This document shows positions 49,769 to 59,471 of a stretch of DNA of 64,000 nt, piece by piece (position 1 is the stretch's first letter; every line of letters begins with the position of its first letter). The translations under genes were made by a program, and so were the position numbers. Origin of the DNA: Enterobacter sp. CC120223-11 (GTDB lineage: Bacteria > Pseudomonadota > Gammaproteobacteria > Enterobacterales > Enterobacteriaceae); assembly GCF_900215375.1 (NCBI RefSeq), contig NZ_OBEF01000005.1, positions 62,001-126,000 of the forward strand, given 5' to 3'. Under the pieces are notes generated by a model. The model had not been told where the DNA came from and made no database searches. It was given only the letters and a program-made list of their open reading frames with translations.

Positions 49769-50955
49769 TGATCATTTCAGCCGCCAGCGACTACCGCGCC
49801 GCAGCCCAGCGCATCCTGCCGCCGTTTTTGTTTCACTATATCGACGGCGGGGCGTACAGCGAACATACCCTGCGCCGCAACGTGGCCGACCTTTCTGAGG
49901 TGGCGCTGCGCCAGCGCGTGCTGAAGAACATGTCTGAGCTGAGCCTCGAAACGAAGCTGTTCAATGAGACGCTCTCCATGCCGGTGGCGCTCGCGCCGGT
50001 CGGGCTGTGCGGCATGTACGCACGTCGTGGTGAAGTGCAGGCGGCAGGGGCTGCGGATGCCAAAGGCATTCCGTTTACGCTCTCCACCGTATCCGTTTGC
50101 CCGATTGAAGAAGTCGCACCGACGATTAAGCGCCCGATGTGGTTCCAGCTCTACGTCCTTCGCGATCGCGGTTTTATGCGCAACGCGCTGGAGCGTGCGA
50201 AAGCGGCGGGCTGCTCCACGCTGGTGTTCACGGTGGATATGCCCACGCCGGGCGCACGCTATCGCGATGCCCATTCCGGGATGAGCGGCCCGAATGCCGC
50301 CCTGCGCCGCTACTGGCAGTCCGTCACGCATCCTCAGTGGGCATGGGATGTCGGCGTGAACGGGCGTCCACACGATTTAGGCAACATATCCACCTATCTC
50401 GGTAAGCCGACGGGGCTTGAGGATTATATCGGCTGGCTGGCCAACAACTTCGATCCGTCCATTTCCTGGAAAGACCTCGAATGGATCCGTGAATTCTGGG
50501 ATGGCCCGATGGTGATCAAAGGGATCCTCGACCCGGAAGATGCACGCGACGCGGTCCGTTTTGGCGCAGACGGCATTGTGGTGTCCAACCACGGCGGCCG
50601 CCAGCTGGACGGCGTGCTCTCCTCCGCCCGTGCGCTGCCAGCCATCGCCGATGCGGTAAAAGGGGATATCGCCATCCTCGCCGACAGCGGCATCCGCAAC
50701 GGTCTCGACGTGGTGCGCATGATTGCCCTGGGCGCAGACAGCGTGCTGCTGGGCCGGGCGTATCTGTACGCGCTGGCAACCCACGGTCGCGCGGGCGTGA
50801 CCAACCTGCTGAATCTGATTGAAAAAGAGATGAAGGTGGCGATGACGCTCACCGGGGCGAAATCGATCGGGGGAATATCGCGGGACTCGCTGGTGCAGGA
50901 GGTGAAGCATCTGGCCTCGGCGCTGGCGACCGTTGCTCGTGGAGATGCTGCGTAA
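49768..50955 (+). CDS. lldD: L-lactate dehydrogenase (quinone/FMN)
   Basis: A membrane-associated flavoenzyme that oxidises L-lactate to pyruvate and passes electrons to the respiratory quinone. The 395-residue alpha-hydroxyacid oxidase (E. coli: 396) shows [28 protein letters not shown], the FMN-contacting lysine in [12 protein letters not shown], and the active-site His and Arg in [10 protein letters not shown] (about residue 275). Last gene of lldPRD, followed by a C/G-rich palindrome. Confidence 0.97.
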   Translation: MIISAASDYRAAAQRILPPFLFHYIDGGAYSEHTLRRNVADLSEVALRQRVLKNMSELSLETKLFNETLSMPVALAPVGLCGMYARRGEVQAAGAADAKGIPFTLSTVSVCPIEEVAPTIKRPMWFQLYVLRDRGFMRNALERAKAAGCSTLVFTVDMPTPGARYRDAHSGMSGPNAALRRYWQSVTHPQWAWDVGVNGRPHDLGNISTYLGKPTGLEDYIGWLANNFDPSISWKDLEWIREFWDGPMVIKGILDPEDARDAVRFGADGIVVSNHGGRQLDGVLSSARALPAIADAVKGDIAILADSGIRNGLDVVRMIALGADSVLLGRAYLYALATHGRAGVTNLLNLIEKEMKVAMTLTGAKSIGGISRDSLVQEVKHLASALATVARGDAA

Positions 50956-50956
50956 C

Positions 50957-51005
50957 CCCTCTCCGCGCGGGAGAGGGTCAGGGAGAGGGGCTCACCCTTC
51001 TCCCC
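50957..51005. repeat. CCCTCTCCC-family palindrome between lldD and yicI
   Basis: ccctctccgcgcgggagagggtcagggagagggg lies between the convergent genes lldD and yicI and may terminate or stabilise both transcripts. Confidence 0.6.
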
Positions 51006-51015
51006 TTCTCCGCAT

Positions 51016-53334
51016 TTAAAGCGTAATCACCAACTCATTGCCCTGGGCCGCAACCACCGCGCCCCACTCGCTGCCGGAGTGAGAGCCACCCTGCACGCCA
51101 GCAACCTGCTGCACGTTGCGCAGACACAGCGTCCAGTTCTGCGCTTTGCCTTCACCGGTGACGGTAATCGCATTACCCTGGCGTTTCGCCTTCAGCGTGA
51201 AGCAGGTTACGCCGTCAGCCGCAGGCACCTGGCACACTGCGTCACGCCCATCTTCCAGATGGAACAGCTGGAACGCCGTGCCTTCATGCCAGGCGTAGTC
51301 TGGCTTCTGCGTGTTGTTGCCGAGTGGGAGCAGCGTGTTGTCGCGCACGTACACCGGCAGACTCAGCGCGTCGTGCTGCTGTTTATGCCAACGATTGCCC
51401 GGGATTTCATCGTTGTGCCACAGGTGCGTCCAGCGGCCTTCCGGCAGATAGAACTGCACGTCGCCCGCCTCGGAGAACACCGGCGCGACCAGCACCGAAT
51501 CACCGAGCATGTACTGACGATCGAGGTAATCGCACGTCGGGTCTTCCGGGAACTCGAGCAGCATTGAGCGCAGCACTGGCGTGCCCGTTTCGTGGGCAAC
51601 CGCCGCCTGGCGATAGAGATACGGCATCATCCGGCATTTCAGCTCGGTGAAGTGGCGCACCACGTCGCAGGACTCGTCATCGTACGCCCACGGCACGCGG
51701 TAGGATTTGCTGCCGTGCAGGCGGCTGTGGCTGGAGAGCAGCCCGAACGCGCACCAGCGTTTATACACGTGCGCCGGGGCCGTATTCTCAAATCCGCCAA
51801 TGTCGTGGCTCCAGAAACCAAACCCGGACATGCCGATCGACAGCCCGCCGCGCAGGCTTTCCGCCATTGATTCATAGTTGGCGTAGCAGTCGCCGCCCCA
51901 GTGCACCGGGAACTGCTGCGCGCCCACGGAGGCCGAACGGGCAAACAGCACCGCCTCCTGCTCGCCGAGGGTCTCTTTCAGCACGTTCCACACCAGTTCG
52001 TTGTAGATGAACGCATAATGGTTGTGCATTTTCTGCGGATCGGAGCCGTCGAACCACTGCACATCCGTCGGGATGCGCTCGCCGAAGTCGGTTTTGAAGC
52101 AGTCGACGCCAATCTCCACCAGGCCTTTCAGCTTGTCGGCATACCACTGGCACGCTTCCGGGTTGGTGAAGTCGTAAATCGCCAGCCCCGGCTGCCACTT
52201 ATCCCACTGCCACAGCGAACCGTCCGGGCGTTTCAGCAGATAGCCCTTCTCCTTCAGCTCCTTGAACACCGGCGATTTCTGACCGATGTACGGGTTGATC
52301 CACACGCAGACCTTCAGCCCCTTCGCCTTCAGGCGGCGGATCATCCCTTCCGGGTCCGGGAAGGTCACCGGGTCCCATTCGAAGTCGCACCACTGGAAGG
52401 CCTTCATCCAGAAGCAGTCGAAGTGGAACACGTGCAGCGGCAGATTGCGCTCGGCCATGCCGTCGATAAAGCTGTTGACCGTCGCTTCGTCGTAATTAGT
52501 GGTGAAAGAGGTGGTGAGCCACAGGCCGAACGACCAGGCAGGCGGCAGCGCCGGGCGGCCGGTAAACTGCGTGTAGCGGTTGAGCACGTCCTTCGGCGTC
52601 GGGCCGTCGATCACGAAGTACTCGAGGTATTCCCCTTCGACGCTGAACTGCACCTTCGACACCTTCTCGGAGCCGATTTCAAACGACACGCACTCCGGGT
52701 GATTGACCAGCACGCCGTAGCCGCGGTTAGTGATATAGAACGGAATGTTTTTGTAGGACTGCTCGGTGCTGGTGCCACCGTCGCGGTTCCAGGTGTCGAC
52801 GGTCTGCCCGTTGCGCACCAGCGCGGTGAAGCGTTCGCCCAGGCCATACACCGCTTCGCCGACGCCCAAATCCAGGCGCTCAAACATGTAGTTGCGCGAC
52901 GTGTTGCCGTCCTGCACGTAGCCGTTATTTTTCACCTGGCTGCCGGTGATGCGCACGCCGTTGCGCAGGAAATCCAGCGCCCAGAACTCGCCTTTGGTGA
53001 CGCGCACGCTCAGGTTGCCGCTTTTCAGTTCGGCAAACTCGGCGGTGTTCTGCATCTCCACTTTTACGTCTTTTTGCACGTTAAGCGGATAGTGCGGGCC
53101 GTTATCCAGCGCGCCCTGGAAGTGCTCGATACGCACGCCCACCACGCCTTCCTGCGGGGAGAAAAAGCGCAGGGTAAACAGCGGCGTATCCAGCTGCCAG
53201 GTGCGTTCGCGCACGTCGCGCGGCGCGGCGTACACCACCATTTCGTTGCCCTGCTGTTCGACGTCGAACACCTGCAATGGGTGGATAAGGTTCAGGCCCG
53301 GCTGGATAAGCCAGTTTCCGTCACTGATTTTCAT
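51016..53334 (-). CDS. yicI: Alpha-xylosidase YicI (GH31)
   Basis: Releases D-xylose from alpha-xylosides such as isoprimeverose. It has 772 residues, exactly the E. coli length. After an N-terminal beta-domain comes the GH31 barrel with [20 protein letters not shown], the nucleophile Asp in [11 protein letters not shown] (about residue 416) and the acid Asp in [13 protein letters not shown] (about residue 482), then [10 protein letters not shown]. It is cytosolic, with no signal peptide. It lies 12 bases downstream of the transporter gene yicJ. The xylose released would feed XylA/XylB. Confidence 0.97.
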   Translation of the reverse strand: MKISDGNWLIQPGLNLIHPLQVFDVEQQGNEMVVYAAPRDVRERTWQLDTPLFTLRFFSPQEGVVGVRIEHFQGALDNGPHYPLNVQKDVKVEMQNTAEFAELKSGNLSVRVTKGEFWALDFLRNGVRITGSQVKNNGYVQDGNTSRNYMFERLDLGVGEAVYGLGERFTALVRNGQTVDTWNRDGGTSTEQSYKNIPFYITNRGYGVLVNHPECVSFEIGSEKVSKVQFSVEGEYLEYFVIDGPTPKDVLNRYTQFTGRPALPPAWSFGLWLTTSFTTNYDEATVNSFIDGMAERNLPLHVFHFDCFWMKAFQWCDFEWDPVTFPDPEGMIRRLKAKGLKVCVWINPYIGQKSPVFKELKEKGYLLKRPDGSLWQWDKWQPGLAIYDFTNPEACQWYADKLKGLVEIGVDCFKTDFGERIPTDVQWFDGSDPQKMHNHYAFIYNELVWNVLKETLGEQEAVLFARSASVGAQQFPVHWGGDCYANYESMAESLRGGLSIGMSGFGFWSHDIGGFENTAPAHVYKRWCAFGLLSSHSRLHGSKSYRVPWAYDDESCDVVRHFTELKCRMMPYLYRQAAVAHETGTPVLRSMLLEFPEDPTCDYLDRQYMLGDSVLVAPVFSEAGDVQFYLPEGRWTHLWHNDEIPGNRWHKQQHDALSLPVYVRDNTLLPLGNNTQKPDYAWHEGTAFQLFHLEDGRDAVCQVPAADGVTCFTLKAKRQGNAITVTGEGKAQNWTLCLRNVQQVAGVQGGSHSGSEWGAVVAAQGNELVITL

Positions 53335-53346
53335 GCCTTTTTCCTC

Positions 53347-54741
53347 TTAGTTCGGTAATTCTTTGCTGACCGGAGCCTGTTCAAACGCCTGCTGATTGCG
53401 GCGCGCGCCCTGGGCGATATCGGCCATGATTTTTTTCAGCATTGGGGTATTCAGCGTGTAGTAGCGTTTGGCAATGACGGCGCTTAGCAGATAGCAGGCC
53501 GCCGGTACCAGGGTAAACAGGGCGATGATGATGCTGATGGTGTCGCTGTTCTGGGTTTTCGCCGCAGCATCGTAGCCGCCTGCGGCCAGCATCCAGCCGA
53601 TCATTGCACCGCCCAGCGCCAGGCCGAGTTTCAGCACGAACAGCGTGCCCGCGAAGCTGATGCCCGTCAGGCGTTTGCCGTTGCACCACTCGCCGTAGTC
53701 GACGGTGTCGGACATCATCACCCACTGGATGGGCGTCACCAGCTGGTGCAGCACGCCAATCACGAAAATGAAGCCAAACATCATGACGCTTGCCTGCATG
53801 GGTACGAAGAACATTGCCACGCTCAGCACCGTCAGCGCGGCGTTGGTCCACCAGAAGACGCTGACTTTGCATTTCCAGTCGGTGAGCGGTTTCGCCAGCG
53901 CCGAGCCAATCAGGTTGCCGACGCAGTAGGTGCAGAGGAAGGCGGTGAACAGCCCGGCGGAGCCCATAATCCAGGTGGCGTAATACATCATCGCGCCGCC
54001 GCGCACGCAGACGGCGAGGATGTTGAGGATGGTCAGCAGGCCGACGATGCGCCACTGGTCGTTTTGCCAGATGTCTCGCAGGTCTTCGCGAGCGGAGGTG
54101 GTGCTCGGCGGCACCTGAATGCGCTCTTTGGTGGTGAAGAAGCAGAACGCCAGCATCAGGAACGCCACCACCGACAGAACTGCAATCCCACCCTGGAAGC
54201 CGACTGCTTTATCATCGCCGCCAATCAGGTTCACCAGCGGCATCATCAGCACCGTGGAGAGCATGCCGCCTGCCGTGGCCAGCACGAAGCGCCAGGATTG
54301 CAGGGAGATGCGCTGCGTCGGGTCGTCGGTGATGACGCCGCCGAGTGCGCAATAAGGAATGTTCACGACGGTGTAGAGCAGCGTGAGAAGGGTGTAGGTG
54401 ACCGCCGCGTAAATCAGTTTGCCGTTGTGCGAGAGGTCCGGCGAGCTGTAGGCCAGCACGCAGACGATACCGAACGGAATGGCACCGAACAAAATCCACG
54501 GACGGAACTTGCCCCAGCGGCTGCGGGTGCGGTCGGCAAGCAGGCCCATGCACGGGTCGGAGATGGCATCCAGCGCGCGGGCGAGCAGGAACATGGTGCC
54601 GACGAAGCCTGCGGGAATACCAAAGATATCGGTATAGAAAAACATCATGTACAACATGACGTTATCAAAAATGATATGGCTGGCGGCGTCTCCCATGCCG
54701 TAGCCAATCTTCTCCTTCACGGACAACACTTCACGCGTCAT
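53347..54741 (-). CDS. yicJ: GPH-family sugar:cation symporter YicJ
   Basis: Likely imports the alpha-xyloside substrate of YicI. The 464-residue protein (E. coli: 460) has about 12 helices; the first block, KIGYGMGDAASHIIFDNVM, and DAISDPCMGLLADRTRSRWG are GPH-family signatures, followed by WVMMSDTVDYGEWCNGKR. First gene of yicJI, with selC about 290 bases upstream on the other strand, as in E. coli. The cation and exact sugar are not demonstrated by sequence. Confidence 0.95.
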   Translation of the reverse strand: MTREVLSVKEKIGYGMGDAASHIIFDNVMLYMMFFYTDIFGIPAGFVGTMFLLARALDAISDPCMGLLADRTRSRWGKFRPWILFGAIPFGIVCVLAYSSPDLSHNGKLIYAAVTYTLLTLLYTVVNIPYCALGGVITDDPTQRISLQSWRFVLATAGGMLSTVLMMPLVNLIGGDDKAVGFQGGIAVLSVVAFLMLAFCFFTTKERIQVPPSTTSAREDLRDIWQNDQWRIVGLLTILNILAVCVRGGAMMYYATWIMGSAGLFTAFLCTYCVGNLIGSALAKPLTDWKCKVSVFWWTNAALTVLSVAMFFVPMQASVMMFGFIFVIGVLHQLVTPIQWVMMSDTVDYGEWCNGKRLTGISFAGTLFVLKLGLALGGAMIGWMLAAGGYDAAAKTQNSDTISIIIALFTLVPAACYLLSAVIAKRYYTLNTPMLKKIMADIAQGARRNQQAFEQAPVSKELPN

Positions 54742-54993
54742 TTCTCAGTCCTTCACAGCGTCATCGAACATCGGTAACCGGTTCCATGTTTGTAATTCAT
54801 TGGTTGCAACGATGGAATTCCGATATCTCGTTAGCGGATTACGATTCTTGTTTTCTGTGATCGAGGTTGCGAAGAAGAATGTGTGAAAATGTAACTTGCG
54901 GATTTTGTGGGGGTTTATGTCACGGGTGATGCTTTGGTACACAGATAGACGAAATATTTACATCAAAGAGTGTGGTAACTGCCTGAAAGTAGC

Positions 54994-54999
54994 TATAAT
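54994..54999 (+). promoter_or_regulatory. selC promoter -10 box
   Basis: A perfect tataat is followed by a GC-rich discriminator (gcgcgcgcc), typical of stable-RNA promoters under stringent control. The -35 element is weak by eye. Confidence 0.7.
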
Positions 55000-55029
55000 G
55001 CGCGCGCCTCCATGTAGCAATCGAGGCGC

Positions 55030-55124
55030 GGAAGGTCGTCGTCTCCGGTGAGGCGGCTGGACTTCAAATCCAGATGGGACCGCCAGCGGCCCCGGGCAGG
55101 TTCGACTCCTGTGATCTTCCGCCA
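55030..55124 (+). tRNA. selC: tRNA-Sec (anticodon TCA)
   Basis: A 95-base selenocysteine tRNA nearly identical to the remembered E. coli selC. It has an 8-bp acceptor stem (ggaaggtc/gatcttcc, one G-U pair), a long extra arm, anticodon TCA at 55064-55066 in ggacttcaaatcc, T-loop gttcgactcc and an encoded CCA end. It decodes UGA with SelA and SelB, both encoded at 19.7-22.9 kb. selC is a known integration hotspot for genomic islands, and accessory DNA follows here. Confidence 0.98.
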
Positions 55125-55312
55125 ATTAGCCTCTACCGAACTCCGCTGTCTCAAGTAAATCCCCTAAAATACCCGCCATTAAAGCTGATTATGTTCTCCC
55201 AAGGCCTACTGTCTCTACCAGCATCAAGTGCATTCTGGGGGCAGGATTTATAGTCTTATTTTGAGATGCCCCCAATGAAGCTAACAGTCAGACAAAGTGG
55301 TAGCGACTCCAA

Positions 55313-55759
55313 TTAGTAGAACATGTATTTCTCAATATAACTGCCAATAACTTTTTCATGGACTTCCACAGCTCGGGAAAAGCAGATTGTTTTACGTGCC
55401 AGACGCTTAATGCGAGTGCGCAGTGTCAGGTTATTACGCTCAATGCGCTGCGTAAAAATCTTGCCCGTCAGATGCTTATCTTTCGGGACCTCTCTGGCAT
55501 AACTGCCCCAGTCGTCGCTGGTTACCATCCCGACAGTGAAAGGGGTCAACATTGACAGGAGTTCACGGCAGGTTTCATCGGTGCGGGGACCAAAGGTGTA
55601 GGCCAGCACACCACCGTTTTTGGTGTTATATGCGTACCAGAACCAGTGTTGACGGGCTTTACTGCCGACAAATCTCCATTGCTAATCAAGTTCGCAAATG
55701 AGCGCTACATCAGCATGAGCAACCGGAGATGTGGTTACCCGTCGTGGCGAGAGTTTTTT
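55313..55759 (-). pseudogene. insB: IS1 InsB transposase reading frame with nonsense codon
   Basis: The InsB part of IS1 transposase, normally made by -1 frameshifting at the A6C motif (ttaaaaaactc, 55753-55759 on the minus strand). The conserved sequence reads ALICELD-stop-QWRFVGSKARQHW where IS1 has MDEQW, so a Glu codon has become TAG at 55682-55684. The downstream part (LAYTFGPRTDETCRELL; FTQRIERNNLTLRTRI; FSRAVEVHEKVIG) is intact. The 98-codon distal frame from a GTG at 55609 would lack the first catalytic Asp. Confidence 0.85.
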
Positions 55760-56007
55760 AAAGTACGAATTACGGTGTTGATACCGATTTTCAGCGTCCG
55801 GGCGATATCACAAACCCAGGCCCCGTTAAAAGCCATTTCGATTATCAGCTCTTTCACACCGGGCTTACGTGCTTCGTACGCGCAAGTGAGCTGAAAGACC
55901 CGATGGCAGTCACGGCAGCTAAAGCTGTCATGCCCTTTAGGGTTTTGCCCATGGCGGTAAACCTGAGCAGAGTTGCAACGGGTGCAATGAACATTAACGC
56001 TGGCCAT
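55735..56007 (-). CDS. insA: IS1 InsA regulator
   Basis: A 90-residue IS1 InsA with an N-terminal zinc ribbon (VHCTRCNSAQVYRHG...FSCRDCHRVFQL) and C-terminal helix-turn-helix (GAWVCDIARTLKIGINTVIRTLKN). It represses the IS1 promoter and supplies the DNA-binding part of the InsAB' transposase. It appears intact. The frameshift signal to insB is near its end. Confidence 0.9.
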   Translation of the reverse strand: MASVNVHCTRCNSAQVYRHGQNPKGHDSFSCRDCHRVFQLTCAYEARKPGVKELIIEMAFNGAWVCDIARTLKIGINTVIRTLKNSRHDG

Positions 56008-56154
56008 GAAAAAACCTCAAACTTGAGAATTACACATCAAATTCAACAAATTATAGGCATCACCGTCAATTTATAGGTTCACGTTTCAGGTGCAGGAAAA
56101 CGCTTCGTAACGGCATTGAATGGCGGGAACATCCGGTGTTCCCGCCCCTGCGTA

Positions 56155-57249
56155 TTACACCGCGGTTGGATAGTCCGTATAGCCTTTAGCATCGCCCCCG
56201 TAAAACGTCGCGCTGTCGGCCTCAGCAAGCGGGGTTCCTCTGCGCATGCGCGCCACTAAATCTGGGTTGGCAATGAATGGGCGGCCGAATGCCACCATGT
56301 CAGCGGTACCCTGCTGCAGTCTCTGTTCTGCACTGTTCGCATCATAACCCCCGCAGACGATCAGGGTGTTACGAAAACGCGTACGCAGGGCATTGCGGAA
56401 AGCGTCATTAAGCGGCTGCCCGCCGGCATGCCCCCACTCCGCCACATGCAGCCAGGCCAGATTGCGTTGCTGGAAGGCCTCTGCCAGATACAGAGTCATC
56501 GCTTCTCCAGGCTCCTGCTGCATCCCGTTGATCGTGCACCACGGGGACAGGCGGACGCCAATAAAGTCCTCTCCCACTTCCTCTTTCAGGGCATCCAGCG
56601 TCTCGAGTAAAAAACGCGCCCGGTTCTCCAGTGAGCCGCCGTACCGATCGCTACGTTGATTCACATCCTGCGCTAAAAACTGATCGAACAAATAGCCATT
56701 CGCCGCATGTACCTCGACAAAATCAAAGCCAGCCTGACGGGCATTCCTGGCCGCCTCAACAAACTGAGCCTGAACGGCCTTGATATCGGCCAGCGTCATC
56801 GCCACCGGCGTATCCGCTGGCGCCATGAGTCCCTGTCCATGGTCATCCACAATAAAGACGCTGGCCTGCGCCTGAACGGCGGAGGGAGCCAGGGGTAATG
56901 CACCTTCAGGCTGAAGCGAACGATGCGATAATCGCCCGACGTGCCATAGCTGCGCGGCAATTCGTCCCCCCGCACGATGCACCGCATCGGTGACCGTTTT
57001 CCAGCCCTCAATCTGCGCCGGGGAATAAATACCCGGCGTAAATGCATAGCCTTTTCCTGATGGGGACACCTGTGTCCCTTCCGTGATGATCAATCCCGCG
57101 CTGGCTCGCTGAGCATAATAGGTTGCGTTCAGGGGGCCCGGAACGTCACCCGGTTGAAGCGAGCGTGACCGGGTCATGGGGGCCATTACGACGCGATTAT
57201 TCAGACCGCTATTCCCAACGGCCACGGGTGTTAAAAGTGAGGCTGACAT
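56155..57249 (-). CDS. Old Yellow Enzyme-family NADH:flavin oxidoreductase (NemA-like)
   Basis: An FMN-dependent ene-reductase for activated alkenes, quinones or nitro compounds. The 364-residue TIM barrel shows LNNRVVMAPMTRSRS near the start, QRASAGLIITEGTQVSPSG, GGRIAAQLWHVGRLSH, the substrate-binding pair in VEVHAANGYLFDQFL (H-x-x-N, about residue 180), DRYGGSLENRARF, and MVAFGRPFIANPDLV for FMN phosphate. Ribosome site AAGGACAA. It lies downstream of the exported hydrolase on the same strand (51-base gap), and both are likely controlled by the divergent TetR gene. It is related to NemA but not at the nemRA locus. Confidence 0.92.
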   Translation of the reverse strand: MSASLLTPVAVGNSGLNNRVVMAPMTRSRSLQPGDVPGPLNATYYAQRASAGLIITEGTQVSPSGKGYAFTPGIYSPAQIEGWKTVTDAVHRAGGRIAAQLWHVGRLSHRSLQPEGALPLAPSAVQAQASVFIVDDHGQGLMAPADTPVAMTLADIKAVQAQFVEAARNARQAGFDFVEVHAANGYLFDQFLAQDVNQRSDRYGGSLENRARFLLETLDALKEEVGEDFIGVRLSPWCTINGMQQEPGEAMTLYLAEAFQQRNLAWLHVAEWGHAGGQPLNDAFRNALRTRFRNTLIVCGGYDANSAEQRLQQGTADMVAFGRPFIANPDLVARMRRGTPLAEADSATFYGGDAKGYTDYPTAV

Positions 57250-57300
57250 ACATTGTCCTTAACTGAACTGACATGACACATAACTGGCGTCGCCTTGCTG

Positions 57301-58344
57301 TTAGCGAAACAGGAAGGTTTCGAGCTCTTTGATGACGCCAGGGGCATTTTCCTCGACCATCCAGTGGCCGGTTTCAGGCAAAATGACACCTTTAAACTGT
57401 TGCTTATCGGTGACGAAACGGCTGCGCATTTCGTTTACCAGCACATCGTTTACTCCCTTCTGTCCGGTCAGCGCCATGGATGGGATCGAGATTTTTTTGC
57501 CTGCAGCCAGTAAGGATTCATTTTGTTTGATAGAGTCAGCATGGGATTTGTAATATCCGAATGCCGCTTTTAATTTTTCGCGCGTTGAATACGGCTCGAT
57601 TAATTCACTCAGGAGTTCAGGCGTGAACAATGCTTTTTTACCGGCATAAGTCTTAATAAAGTAGGAGAAGAACAGGGCTGGATCCTGTGCAATCTGTTTC
57701 TCCGCAATATCACCGAAACTGAAATATCCGAAGTGCCATCCCAGACCCGGGCCACCCGGGGTGTAGCCAGGATAGGCAAACATGGCGTTATCAGGGATTG
57801 GCGAATCCATAAAGACCACTTTTTTAATGTAGTCTTGATTTTCAGCCACCAGGGGGTATGACGCAGAGTTACCGAGGTCGTGGCTGACAAAGTAGACCGG
57901 CTTTGTGCCCGCAACCTGTTTCATTGCTTTTAGCAGAATATCAGAGACATTTTTGGCGGAATAATCACCATCAGGAATGGCCGCGGATTGGCCTAATCCC
58001 GGTAAATCAATCGCAATCACTTTATGATTTGCTTTGAATTTTTCCATGACCGGTTCCCACATTTTCCAGGTAGAACCAAAACCATGAAGGAAAACAATCG
58101 GAGTGCCCGTCTCTCCGCCTTCAACATAGTGTAAGCGCACGCCGTTCACCTCAATAAACTTGCTTGTGAGCCCTTGAGCATTGGCATACTGGCCGCGCTG
58201 CTCGCTTTTCACCGCGTTAAACTGTTGCTGGGATTCTGCTGCCGGGGTATCGATGGACTGTAACGCCGGATCGTATTCCGCCACGGCCACACCGGATGCG
58301 GATAACAGCAGGGATGACAGCAGGGCAACTTTAAATTTCATCAT
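57301..58344 (-). CDS. Exported alpha/beta hydrolase, epoxide-hydrolase/dehalogenase-like
   Basis: A 347-residue alpha/beta hydrolase with signal peptide (MMKFKVALLSSLLLSASGVAVA). The oxyanion HGFGSTWKMW motif is at about residue 90. The nucleophile elbow reads VSHDLGNSAS, an Asp nucleophile rather than Ser, as in epoxide hydrolases and haloalkane or haloacetate dehalogenases. The general-base His is in PETGHWMVEE. The cap includes GPGLGWHFGYFSFGD. It is periplasmic by prediction, unusual for this enzyme class in enterics. Reaction and substrate cannot be settled by sequence. Starts at 58344 and 58341 are equivalent. Confidence 0.85.
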   Translation of the reverse strand: MMKFKVALLSSLLLSASGVAVAEYDPALQSIDTPAAESQQQFNAVKSEQRGQYANAQGLTSKFIEVNGVRLHYVEGGETGTPIVFLHGFGSTWKMWEPVMEKFKANHKVIAIDLPGLGQSAAIPDGDYSAKNVSDILLKAMKQVAGTKPVYFVSHDLGNSASYPLVAENQDYIKKVVFMDSPIPDNAMFAYPGYTPGGPGLGWHFGYFSFGDIAEKQIAQDPALFFSYFIKTYAGKKALFTPELLSELIEPYSTREKLKAAFGYYKSHADSIKQNESLLAAGKKISIPSMALTGQKGVNDVLVNEMRSRFVTDKQQFKGVILPETGHWMVEENAPGVIKELETFLFR

Positions 58345-58581
58345 TTCAGTTCCTTTATTCAGACAAGACCGCTACGCGAAATCGCGCAGGTCAGATACAT
58401 CGTTCCACAATGCAAAAGACACCGTGACGTGAAACCAGGTGATTACCGCTTTCCTGCTGAATTCCCCGACATTCGGGCAGATCAGCTGCACTTTCAACGG
58501 TAAATTCACAAGATTTTCACTCACCATATGATTTCTGTACTGAATGGTATAAAATTAACTGAAGCAGAGTCAACATAATTT

Positions 58582-58597
58582 TGTATCGCTCGATACA
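58582..58597. promoter_or_regulatory. Palindromic operator of the TetR gene
   Basis: tgtatcgctcgataca is a perfect 7+7 palindrome with a 2-base centre, 20 bases before the TetR start and in the divergent intergenic region. It is a strong candidate binding site for that regulator. The rest of the 273-base gap holds the hydrolase promoter and no gene. Confidence 0.75.
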
Positions 58598-58617
58598 TAA
58601 ACAAAGAGAGAGACTGT

Positions 58618-59232
58618 ATGAATACATCTGTCAGACGCGGCAGACCGAGAGATTTTGACCGTGACGCGGTACTTGAAAAAGCGATGGAAACCTTCTGGCA
58701 ACGGGGTTATGAGGCTGCCAGCCTCACGGATTTAAAGGCTGCGATGGGGATCAACTCCCCGAGTCTCTACGCCGCCTTCGGCAATAAAGAAAAATTATTT
58801 GCAGAGGCTGTCGCTTTTTATCTGAACAAATACGGTACTTATCGTGAGCGTGCGCTCACAGCAGCTCCCACTGCCCGCGAAGGTATTACCGCTTTGTTCG
58901 AGCAGACCCTGAACCAGTTTTTCAACAGCCCGTCGCATAACGGCTGCCTGGTGGTGCTGGCCGCATTGAGTGGTTCTCAGGACAGTCTGCCTGTGCAAGA
59001 AATCCTGAATCAGGAGAGACGACGCACGGCGATGCTTTTTGCGCATCGCCTGCAGCGGGGACAACAAGAAGGGGATATCGCTCAGATAGCGAATGTGCAG
59101 ATCCTGGCTGAATATTTTACGACGGTATTGTTCGGACTCACGATCCAGGTCCGGGACGGGGTGACTCATGACACCCTTCAGCAAGTGGTGAGTCTGGCGA
59201 TGCAACCACTAAATGGTATCGCCGTCATATAA
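58618..59232 (+). CDS. TetR/AcrR-family regulator
   Basis: A 204-residue repressor. The N-terminal HTH reads GRPRDFDRDAVLEKAMETFW then YEAASLTDLKAAMGINSPSLYAAFGNKEKLF (about 8-60), typical of the AcrR-like group that begins RGRPR-F. The C-terminal ligand domain is helical (GCLVVLAALSGSQDS, ILAEYFTTVLFGLTIQVRDG). It is divergent from the hydrolase-OYE pair with a palindrome in between, so it probably represses both and responds to a reactive electrophile or aromatic compound. The ligand is inference. Confidence 0.9.
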   Translation: MNTSVRRGRPRDFDRDAVLEKAMETFWQRGYEAASLTDLKAAMGINSPSLYAAFGNKEKLFAEAVAFYLNKYGTYRERALTAAPTAREGITALFEQTLNQFFNSPSHNGCLVVLAALSGSQDSLPVQEILNQERRRTAMLFAHRLQRGQQEGDIAQIANVQILAEYFTTVLFGLTIQVRDGVTHDTLQQVVSLAMQPLNGIAVI

Positions 59233-59471
59233 GTCGGCTTATCAGGAGGCCTGACAAATGAGGCCGGAAAGAGTATTGCGCATCCGTACATTTCGTCAGG
59301 CACTGGTGCTGCCACAGGGAGTGGCGTCTGGGGTTCACGTCGCCTTGGTTTAAACAGCATCCGGGAGATCCCGCCTGAAGATTAACGGCCTGAGGTGCTT
59401 TTCCCTTTTTCGCGCGTACGAAAGCCTCCGGATCAGGGTTGTTGCAGGGGTTGCACCCGATGTGCCAGCCG

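Larger units (their letters stand above)
55299..56064 (-). mobile_element. IS1-family insertion sequence, inactivated
   Basis: A 766-base element (IS1 is 768) with recognisable ends: ggtagcgactccaattagtag at 55299 (IS1 right-end-like) and, on the minus strand, ggtgatgcctataattt at 56064 (left-end-like). It contains insA and a frameshift-linked insB with an internal TAG. The 8-9 bases beside each end (agacaaagt and gtcaattta) do not match, so no target duplication survives, suggesting a deletion or recombination after insertion. It lies 174 bases after selC; that interval (55125-55298) shows nothing recognisable. Confidence 0.85.

Noticed and set aside
55290-56073. Target-site duplication flanking the IS1-like element
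   Set aside because: agacaaagt and gtcaattta beside the two ends do not match at 8 or 9 bases.
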